Source: Lathyrus oleraceus
Lineage: Eukaryota > Streptophyta > Magnoliopsida > Fabales > Fabaceae
NCBI RefSeq assembly: GCF_024323335.1
Contig: NC_066579.1
Span: forward strand, 128,176,854 to 128,240,853
Length of the DNA stretch: 64,000 bases
Direction: 5' to 3'
Both the position numbers and the translations under genes were made by a program. Numbering within the stretch: position 1 is the first letter of the stretch; each line of letters opens with the position of its first letter. A model generated the notes under the pieces. That model ran no database searches and was not told the origin of the DNA. It worked only from the letters and a program-made list of their open reading frames with translations. Below are positions 56,386 through 64,000 of this stretch, piece by piece.

Positions 56386-57251
56386 ACCTTTGATTGTCCT
56401 CAAGCAAGATACAATATAGAAGTCGTTTAAAAATATTAGCCAGATGAAATTTCTAAACACACATCAATTCATACTAGGTTGCAAATAAATCTTGTTTAGA
56501 AATAACCTGAGCTTAATCTTAACATCAACAACTACCGTTACAACATCAGATAACCCTACCTTATGCAAACCAGTTCGAGTCGTGCTATTATAGCTAGCCT
56601 AGTTCTTTTACTCTTATTTCACCCGTTTTCATTCTAGCGAAATCACATTAAGCCCTTTATCTTTTCGCGCACACAGTGGAGTAACCGGTTAGCGATTCTG
56701 ATCCCCTTTTAGCTAGAAGTTCTGGTACATAAGTTGGATAACTTCGTTATTTAGTCCATTGCAAATTGCGGGAGATCGGATCGTAGTCCGCCCTACCAAG
56801 TTCAGCACCAGAAACCGCTGAACCAACTCACAATGGATCGTTCATACAATGTTTTTGTAGGGTCCGCAACCTTTGGATTAAATGATCGGGTAAGGATCAC
56901 CTAACTTAATTAGTGCATTTCCTGATTTTTAATATGTTGTTTTGGGAATCATTCACTTATATTCATCGGCTCTCCACGTAGTTTGCTATTAAGATGGTGT
57001 CGACTTCTCGTATAAACTACTCGGGGTTACTATAAAACTAAAAGTTCAAGGGATTGGTATAATAGGTACTTAGCCTGATCTAACATGTTGAGGTTTTTAG
57101 AGTGTAGGGGCGGTAATAATTTTGTCTTAATTTCCCTCAAATTTTATAAAATAAGCAACCTTTATACTTATCGAGTGTGTTAAATTTTTGTTATGGCTCG
57201 AGAAATTAAGGGGAATAGATAATAAAAATTTTCACACTAGGGACTCGACTT

Positions 57252-57341
<90 letters not shown>

Positions 57342-57497
57342 ATATATGAATGAAAGGGAAATAACATACTTGAAAGAGGAATGTTGAAAGAGAAATAATC
57401 ATAACTGAAACAAAGTTTTCCCCCCTATACTTAAATGAAACATTGCCCCCAATGTTTTAAAGAAAAGCGAAAAGAAAGGAAAAATAAATAAATATGC
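56386..57497 (-). other. Non-coding 3' region of E
   Basis: No gene seen. Contains a (TA)n run (57254-57339). Near 57418-57460 there is a second polypurine-like stretch (minus AAGTATAGGGGGGAAAA) next to the inverted repeat CATTGGGGGCAATG. Confidence 0.65.
57254..57339. repeat. (TA)n microsatellite in E
   Basis: About 42 TA units. No coding frame crosses it. Confidence 0.95.
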
Positions 57498-58817
57498 TCA
57501 ATTCTGCCTGCGTCCTCTTGTTCTCGGACCCGGTGATCGTTGACGTACTTCCAAGTCATCAAACCTGTTGAGCAAGTCAGTGAACCGCTGGTCGGTTATT
57601 GCATTCCTCGCTTCTTGTTGTTGTTGCATCTGGCGCATCAGTTGCATCACTTCGTTATTCTGCGCCTGCATGGCATCAAGCCGTTGGGCTTGATGTTCAA
57701 TAGCATCCATGATGTCATCATTTGTTGCAGGCCTTCTTCTTCGACGACGTCGGAAGGATGGACCAGCCACATTATCGGAAGGATTAAGCGGGGTTGACTG
57801 TTGTTCAGGACCTTGATCACCTTGCTCCATTTCCTCAAACTCGTCCGGGGGCGGGTTTGCTTGTGTAGGCTCGGTAGGTTCGGGAGCATTCAGATCGTAG
57901 ATGAATCGGTCGGGGTAGGTGACATCTGTGAGGGCAATGTTGGGCAAAACAACGCTTGGGACTTCTTGGTTATTCACCATAAGATAATACCTTCCGCCTA
58001 CCCTATTTTTGATTAAGTGGCTAGAGCGACAATAGCTTATATCCATAAATAGGGGTGGCAGAGATTGTAAATTCTGAAGTCGGTCCCCTAGATTTAAGCC
58101 GAGTGCGATGGTGGTTATTAATCCTCCAATCACAAAAGGTTGACGGCCTCGAGCACATAGGGTACGGATATGGTGAAATAAGAAAGAGGCGGCGTTTACC
58201 TTTGTGTCGATTGAAAAGATGCAGTGGAGGAAGAATAATTCCTTCACGTTGACTTTACTGTTGTTGGGTCTTCCAAAAATGGTGTTTTGCAGAATACGGA
58301 TAAAATACCGGATAGTGGGGTTGTGTATGTGCGAAGCGAGTAGTGCATCCCAGTTATTGGTTTCCACACCGGATATTTTTCCAAAGAGGTCGAAGGCGTT
58401 TATGTGCCACTGTGAGTTTGGAGGGATTCTTGGGTGGACTTGGTCTCCTACAGGAAAGTGTAGCATGACACTCAACTGGTCCTTGGATAGTGAGTACTCG
58501 GTGTTGAACATGCGGAAATTTGCGGTACCGGTTAAGTATTCGTCCTCCCCGGGTGGAGTGGTGTAAGAATAAGAACTTAAAAACTCTAAAGTGAGTGATG
58601 GGTAAGTAGGGTGATTTTGTGTGCAAAGAAAGGTTAAATCAGAAAGCCGAAGCATCCATTGCACACCTTGAAGTAATCATAATTCTTGTAAGCAATTTAA
58701 ATCAGGATACCTGGTAGATACGACACCGCGTTGTTGGAACCGAACGAACTGCTCCCGTTGATAGTTATCATCTTCAGATCGGAAGATAATATTTCCGAAT
58801 TGTTGGTTCTCCGCCAT
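57498..58817 (-). pseudogene. Second extra ORF of E (Athila ORF-1/env-like), one stop
   Basis: From ATG 58817 (MAENQQFGNIIF) the frame is open except for one TGA at 58679-58677 (CLQEL-stop-LLQGVQWML), then open to 57498; about 439 residues. Motifs: PSLTLEFLSSYSY, NFRMFNTEYSLSKDQLSVMLHFP, SHIHNPTIRYFIRILQNTIFGR, FVIGGLITTIALGLNL and YLMVNNQEVP. The C-terminus has an RRRRRRRP cluster (possible nuclear signal) and a Gln-rich coiled coil. No signal peptide or transmembrane segment is seen. It is related to the ORF at 59564-60858 along its length. A TATA box (58916-58924) lies about 100 bases upstream of the ATG. Function unknown. Confidence 0.75.
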
Positions 58818-58915
58818 ATTGATAGGTAGGTAAAAAGAAGGAAAAGATAATGAAATATATTTGTGTAGAAGTGGTTTGTTGGAATGATGTGGTGTAGGAA
58901 GAAAGGTATTGGAGG

Positions 58916-58924
58916 TATTTATAG
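58916..58924 (-). promoter_or_regulatory. Possible internal TATA box before the second extra ORF of E
   Basis: Minus-strand CTATAAATA about 92 bases upstream of ATG 58817 and about 120 bases downstream of the TGACG palindrome cluster (59037-59210). The order and spacing mirror the LTR promoter. Function inferred. Confidence 0.5.
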
Positions 58925-59036
58925 GAAAAGTTTTGGAATTGGGAAGAGGAGTGGGTGAGGGGGAAATAAATGTGGATGAATGTGAGTGGAATGAAGTAAA
59001 GGTGAGTTGAATGGAGAAGTGAAAAGATGGGGAGCA

Positions 59037-59210
59037 ACGGTCATGTCCCCAACGGTCACCAACGTTCACCTGTTCTGAAGCTGTCACGCTCGTGACAAGG
59101 TGTGCTACGGGCGTCATGGGTTGCGTGGCGACCGTGATGGCTTGTGTGACGCTCGTCACACCGGTGAGCTTGCAACGGTCACTGGCGCTCGTGACTGCTT
59201 ACGTGGGTGC
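59037..59210. repeat. TGACG-type palindrome cluster inside E
   Basis: Includes TGTCACGCTCGTGACA (59082-59097), TGTGACGCTCGTCACA (59145-59160), and degenerate forms around 59106-59138 and 59174-59195. The motif is shared with the LTR cluster at 56045-56146, but the flanking sequence is not obviously the same. Confidence 0.8.
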
Positions 59211-59563
59211 TTCATAAATTGTTTTTATTTTTATTTTTTTGTTTTGTTTATTATATTTGCTATTGTTATATTTTTGAATTGCCATGTATGCTATTCTACT
59301 ACACACCATAGTGTATATATATATATATATTCTAATAGGCCATGTAAGTTGCATACAGTGAATATCATTACTGGTAATTGTAGATATTGCATAAATCAAA
59401 ATAAAATAAAATTTAACCAATAATGCCAATAGCTTCAATAAAATAAACATAATGTAACATTTGAAGATAAAAGAAAACATGCGAAAAACAAATACTAAGA
59501 TAAAAATAATGTCAAACGAAACTATAAATTTCCTAAAACTAAAACTAAATAACTACAATTCTT
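59211..59563 (-). other. Spacer between the two extra ORFs of E
   Basis: AT-rich, with a short (TA)n at 59315-59331. No gene or conserved motif seen. Confidence 0.5.
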
Positions 59564-60858
59564 CTAGCCACTTGTAGAATCTCTGGCCGGAGGAGCAAAG
59601 GAATTGACACGGTGTAGCAACTCGTGAAATTGATTTGTCATCCTACTCATGTATTCCATGAATTCATGTCCCATATTAGTTAACTCTTCTCTAATGGCAT
59701 CTTGTTTTGACATCAAAACTTGAATGGCGGTGTTATAATCAGTTTCGGGCATATGATGTCTAAGATCAGGTATTGCCGATTCTGCGGACGGGATAGGATG
59801 AGGTGGAGAGGCAACATCATGGTAACCAGTTGGTGTCTGTGGATCAGACTCAGCATAAGGAATTTGGTCGTCACAAATCTCATAATCTTGGATGGATTCA
59901 ACAGATCTAACAGGAGAAGGTATTCCATTCAGGTTGTAGAGCCAATTATTTCGGTTATGGACACTAGTCATCGGACTAGGCATGGTGAATAGGTAAAGAA
60001 CTTGGTTGTTAATTATTAATTCAAACTCTTCAGGTCCAAGGTTTCCTATAAACATAGTGTTGAAGAGGAAAGGTATATTCATAGGCTCAATGCCACAAAA
60101 AGGGTTCAAATCAAGCATGGGTTGGCGCAATCCAATAGCATTAGCAATCATAGTTATCAATCCTCCTATTAGGATCGGTGCACGGTCGTCTTGAATAAGG
60201 CGGTCAAAACTCGCCAATATATAAGTGGCACCATTCACTGGACGGTTCTGGGAAGCACAAAATATTATGAAGAGTTCATCACGTGATACTGTGGTAATGT
60301 TGGATCTTTTCCCAAAGAGAGTGTGTGCTAGGATCTTGTGGAAATAACGAAAGGTCGGGTTATGTATGTTTCCAGAAAGAAACTCATGTTCCTCGGGGTC
60401 GTCATTTCCTGTCAAACTTCCCCAAAAATGCTCAAGCTCTCTATATTCAAAAAGGTCTTCTTGGCTCATGGTGAATGTATCAAAAGAAGTAGGGAACCCT
60501 AAAAGGTTAGTGAATTCTTGAATGTTAAACTGATACTCCATACTGAACATCCTGAACTGAATGAAACCTCGGTTTATTCCTTTTCCATGGTTTGGTAAAT
60601 ACATCAGGGAGCTAAGGAATTCTAGAGTTAGCCTCCGGTAAGTAACAAATTGTCTTCGAATAGGAGTGGTTTCCCACCCTATTTGACTCAGCAGATATAG
60701 GACACTCTCTCTTAGTCCAAGGACAGTCATTGCCCAATCATCAGCATAAAAACTTAGGTGCATCTCTCTCTCCGCTATTTCTTCAAATTTTTGTCTCTGA
60801 GCTCTCCCTCGGAATTTGATACCCATACGATCAATATGTCCCATCAGGTTAGTGTTAA
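59564..60858 (-). CDS. First extra ORF of E (Athila ORF-1/env-like)
   Basis: The open frame runs from a strong acceptor-like CTTTTCTTTAG (AG at 60860-60859) to 59564. The first ATG is at 60844 (MGHIDRMGIKFRGRAQ), giving 426 residues. Motifs: FEEIAEREMHLSFYADDWAM, RRLTLEFLSSLMYLP, FRMFSMEYQFNIQEFTNLLGFP, GNIHNPTFRYFHKILAHTLFGK, RPVNGATYILASF, ILIGGLITMIANAIGL and ELIINNQVLY. The C-terminus is a likely amphipathic helix. It follows pol by about 210 bases in the same sense. No signal peptide or membrane anchor is seen. Athila elements carry such an ORF after integrase, possibly expressed from spliced RNA. Function unknown. Confidence 0.8.
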
Positions 60859-61067
60859 CTAAAGAAAAGAAAAACAAGAATTTAGTCAGGATTTGGCCAG
60901 ATGCCGAAAGAAGAAAAGAAGAAAAGTTTTATAAAATAAAATAAATGAAGAATGAATACCGAATAAAATCAAAAGAATAATCAAAGAAAAAATAGTAAAA
61001 ATTTGTGGGTTGTCTCTCACGAAGCGCTTTGTTTAATGTCGCAAGCTTGACATAAAACTATTAAATG

Positions 61068-63428
61068 TTAATCTATAAATTTAGGAGACAATACGTCTAA
61101 GTGCAGGACTTGCGAGTCTTCATTGTTTTCATCATAGTGATAATGTTTCAGACGCTGCCCGTTTACGATAAATGCTTCAATAGATTTTCCCTTAATTTCC
61201 ACAACCCCACTAGGAAAGACATTAGTGACTTGGAAAGGGCCTGACCATCTAGAGCATAGTTTTCCTGGGAATAACTTAAGTCTAGAGTTAAACAATAGGA
61301 CTACATCGCCTTGTTTGAAAGTTTTTCTCGATATACGTTTATCATGCCATTTTTTCGTTCTTTCTTTGTAGATTTTGGCATTTTCGTATGCGTCTTGTCT
61401 AAGTTCCTCTAATTCGTTTATATCAAGAATTTGCTTTTCACCGGCGGCCTTATAGTTTAAATTTAAATTTTTAATAGCCCAATAAGCCTTATGTTCTAAC
61501 TCTACTGGGAGGTGGCAAGATTTACCATAAATAAGCCTAAAGGGGGTTGTTCCTATGGGAGTTTTGTAAGCGGTTCGATATGCCCATAAAGCTTTGGGTA
61601 ATTTTGATGACCAGTCTTTCCTCGAGGTGGCGACTGTTTTTTCCAATATCTGTTTAATTTCTCTGTTAGACACTTCCACTTGTCCACTGGTTTGAGGATG
61701 GAAAGGTGTCGCTACTCGATGTTTTACACCATACTTAAACAATAGTTTTTCGAATATCCTAGATATGAAATGCGATCCACCATCACTGACTACTATTCTT
61801 GGGACACCAAATCTTGGAAAGATTATATTCTTAAAGAGTCTAATTACTACTCGTGTGTCATTTGTTGGAGAAGCTATAGCTTCAATCCATTTTGATACGT
61901 AGTCAACCGCTACGAGTATGTACTTGTTACCGAAAGAAGGTGGAAAAGGTCCCATGAAATCTATTCCCCACACGTCGAAAATTTCTACTTCCAAAATGCC
62001 TTTTTGTGGAATCTCGTCACGTCTAGATATGTTTCTTGTGCGTTGACACCTATCGCATTTCTTGACAACGACATGCACATCCTTCCATATGTTTGGCCAA
62101 TAAAGACCGGCTTGTAGGATTTTAGAGCAGGTCTTGGATGTACTTGCGTGTCCACCATAAGGAGCGGAATGACAATGTCGGATTATACTTTCTATCTCTT
62201 CTTCAGGTATACAGCGACGGAAAATACCATCGGGGCCTCTTTTGAAAAGTAAAGGGTCGTCCCAGTAATAATGTTTTATGTCATGGAAGAATCGTTTCTT
62301 TTGTTGGTAGGATAAATCAAGTGGAACTACTCCGGCGGCTAAATAATTGACAAAATTAGCGTACCATGGTGTAACGCATATAGCCAAGGTGGTCTCTACC
62401 TGTTCATCAGCTCTATTTTCTTCCAAATTAGCTATAAGTTTATCGTACGAGAAATCATCATTGATCGATGTTCTTTCCGGTTCCAGGTTTTCAAGTCTAG
62501 AAAGGTGATCTGCTACTACGTTTTCAGTTCCTTTTTTATCTTTGATTTCCAAATCAAATTCTTGTAGCAACAAGATCCACCTTAGGAGTCTAGGTTTAGC
62601 GTCCTTTTTTGTTAAGAGGTACTTAATGGTAGCGTGATCAGTGTAAACGATTATTTTAGCTCCGACCAAGTAGGAACGAAATTTATCTAGTGCAAATACT
62701 ACTGCTAAAAGTTCTTTCTCGGTCGTGGCGTAATTCATTTGCGCTTCATCTAGGGTTCTACTTGCATAATATATGACGTGAAGTTTTTTATCCTTTCGTT
62801 GTCCTAAAACAGCGCCTACGGCGTAGTCACTTGCGTCACACATTATTTTGAATGGTTCATTCCAATCCGGAGTCTGCATTATGGGCGCGGAGATCAATGC
62901 TTGTTTAAGTGTTTGAAATGCTTCTAAACATTTATTGTCGAAGGTGAATTCAGCGTCTTTCATTAATAATTCGGTTAAAGGTTTAGTTATTTTAGAGAAA
63001 TCTTCAATGAATCGTCGGTAAAAACCGGCATGTCCTAAGAAGCTTCGTACTTCTCTCACAGTTTTCGGAGGTTGAAGGTTTTCGATTACTTCTATTTTGG
63101 CTTTGTCTACTTCAATTCCTCTATTTGATATGATGTGTCCTAAAACAATTCCTTCTTGTACCATAAAGTGACATTTTTCCCCATTAAGTACTAAGTTTAC
63201 TTTTACACATCGTTCTAGAACTCTTTCTAGGTTTTCAAGACATTCTTCGAAACTTTGTCCGCATACGGAAAAGTCATCCATAAAGACTTCCATGATGTTT
63301 TCGAGAAAATCGGCGAATATTGTCATCAGGCACCTTTGGAAGGTTGCAGGAGCATTACAAGCCAAACGACATTCTTCGATAAGCGAAGGTACCAAAAGGA
63401 CATGTGAACGTTGTCTTTTCTTGGTCAT
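61068..63428 (-). CDS. pol: Element E Pol: RT palm end, RNase H and integrase (Athila type)
   Basis: Open for 786 codons. In frame from about residue 27: [14 protein letters not shown], then the catalytic FMDDFSV (about 63271-63290), [20 protein letters not shown] and [15 protein letters not shown]. RNase H has [42 protein letters not shown] and VADHLSRLE. Integrase has HHCC ([17 protein letters not shown]), [23 protein letters not shown] and [14 protein letters not shown], then a C-terminal region with [20 protein letters not shown]. All catalytic residues visible are intact. The first 26 codons are out of frame because of a one-base loss near 63360. Confidence 0.9.
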   Translation of the reverse strand: MTKKRQRSHVLLVPSLIEECRLACNAPATFQRCLMTIFADFLENIMEVFMDDFSVCGQSFEECLENLERVLERCVKVNLVLNGEKCHFMVQEGIVLGHIISNRGIEVDKAKIEVIENLQPPKTVREVRSFLGHAGFYRRFIEDFSKITKPLTELLMKDAEFTFDNKCLEAFQTLKQALISAPIMQTPDWNEPFKIMCDASDYAVGAVLGQRKDKKLHVIYYASRTLDEAQMNYATTEKELLAVVFALDKFRSYLVGAKIIVYTDHATIKYLLTKKDAKPRLLRWILLLQEFDLEIKDKKGTENVVADHLSRLENLEPERTSINDDFSYDKLIANLEENRADEQVETTLAICVTPWYANFVNYLAAGVVPLDLSYQQKKRFFHDIKHYYWDDPLLFKRGPDGIFRRCIPEEEIESIIRHCHSAPYGGHASTSKTCSKILQAGLYWPNIWKDVHVVVKKCDRCQRTRNISRRDEIPQKGILEVEIFDVWGIDFMGPFPPSFGNKYILVAVDYVSKWIEAIASPTNDTRVVIRLFKNIIFPRFGVPRIVVSDGGSHFISRIFEKLLFKYGVKHRVATPFHPQTSGQVEVSNREIKQILEKTVATSRKDWSSKLPKALWAYRTAYKTPIGTTPFRLIYGKSCHLPVELEHKAYWAIKNLNLNYKAAGEKQILDINELEELRQDAYENAKIYKERTKKWHDKRISRKTFKQGDVVLLFNSRLKLFPGKLCSRWSGPFQVTNVFPSGVVEIKGKSIEAFIVNGQRLKHYHYDENNEDSQVLHLDVLSPKFID

Positions 63429-64000
63429 CAGGATGAATTGGTATTTAAAAGAAGCCTGAGTAACCGTCCAGATAGCAGAAATGAGAATGCTTGGCTAATC
63501 GTTCTAACATCTGGTCTATGAATGGTAAAGGAAAATGATCTTTTCGGGTTGCTTTGTTTAGCTTCCTATAGTCAATGCACATTCTCCATCCCGATTCGAT
63601 TCTTTTGGTTATAGTTTCTCCTTTTTCATTTTCGATCACGGTTATACCCCCTTTCTTTGGTACTACGTGTACAGGGCTAACACATTTGCTATCAGATATA
63701 GGATATATGATACCTGCCTCTAATAATTTCGTTACTTCCTTCTTCACTACCTCACTCAGGATCGGGTTTAGTCTCCTCTGATGTTCCCTAGAAGTTTTAC
63801 AGTCTTCTTCTAGCATGATGCGGTGCATACAAATAGAAGGACTTATCCCTTTAAGATCGTTGATGTTGTATCCTAGTGCGGTTGGATATTTTCTTAAGAT
63901 ATGTAGGAGTTTTTCGGTTTCGAGTTTTCCTAGGTCTGCATTGACTATCACTGGTCGTTCAAGTTCTAAGTCTAGGAATTCATATCTCAGATTTTTGGGA
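63360..64000 (-). pseudogene. pol: Element E Pol: N-terminal reverse transcriptase, partial
   Basis: Open from the window edge (PKNLRYEFLDLELERPVIV, then NADL) to a TAA at 63447-63445, which replaces a Gln codon ([21 protein letters not shown]). The same frame then continues through [15 protein letters not shown] until the one-base loss near 63360. Motifs: MHRIMLEEDCK, NPILSEVVKKEVTKLLEAG, PVHVVPKKGG and WRMCIDYRKLNKATRKDHFP. The window ends before the protease. Confidence 0.85.

Larger units (their letters stand above)
54611..64000 (-). mobile_element. Element E: Athila-type Ty3/gypsy, 3' part
   Basis: Minus-strand order from the right edge: reverse transcriptase, RNase H, integrase (64000-61068), first extra ORF (60858-59564), second extra ORF (58817-57498), long non-coding region, polypurine tract and 3' LTR (56368-54611). 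The integration site is the Ogre C protease; the left duplication copy is GTAGG (54606-54610). The pol sequence type and extra ORFs after integrase fit Athila. gag, primer-binding site and 5' LTR lie beyond the window. Confidence 0.85.

Overview
This window is plant nuclear DNA made almost entirely of nested LTR retrotransposons. I see no host protein gene, rRNA or tRNA gene. The best guess for the source is a large-genome legume of the tribe Fabeae (Pisum, Vicia, Lathyrus, Lens). The main family here matches the Ogre lineage (Ty3/gypsy, Tat clade) known to dominate those genomes: LTRs of about 4.7 kb starting TGTAAGACCCC, a primer-binding site of tRNA-Arg type, an extra ORF1 before gag, a short intron between gag-pro and pol, and a minisatellite in the 3' untranslated region. 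The species is an inference.

Layout, left to right. Element A (1-7413, minus) is an Ogre-related element cut by the window edge: start of pol, intron, gag without a recognisable protease, long leader, primer-binding site and 1.7-kb 5' LTR. A solo LTR (S1, 2948-4979) sits in its leader. Z (7414-7891) is an old piece of Ogre LTR that A and element D both entered. D (7892-19908, plus) is an Ogre copy with a full 5' LTR, ORF1 (broken by solo LTR S2, 13478-14425) and gag-pro; it stops 37 bases into the pol exon. B (19909-44387, minus) is the most complete Ogre. Its left LTR holds a copia-type solo LTR (S3, 23930-24888). Its right LTR holds a Ty1/copia element of SIRE/Maximus type (F, 38321-42987, plus) and a 3-kb deletion. 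C (44388-54610, minus) is a third Ogre whose protease is interrupted by E. E (54611 to the right edge, minus) is an Athila-type Ty3/gypsy element with a nearly open pol and two related extra ORFs.

How the parts work. In the Ogre copies gag-pro and pol lie in separate exons; removing a 245-258 bp intron joins them in frame, and the same donor and acceptor context is seen in A, B, C and D. None of the copies is intact: gag-pro stops are frequent, B has DIGSS in place of DTGSS in the protease, and C has YVND in place of YVDD in reverse transcriptase. F has lost nearly all of gag-pol but keeps an open 507-codon downstream ORF. E keeps two tandem, diverged ORFs of the Athila ORF-1/env-like class.

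Points most worth a second look: family-specific short palindromes clustered both in the LTR and just upstream of an extra downstream ORF, seen independently in F (copia) and E (Athila), with a second TATA box before the ORF in E; a shared hydrophobic signature in the extra ORFs of three retrotransposon lineages; a Trp-His heptad repeat in the F ORF; and a templated duplication at a deletion junction in B.
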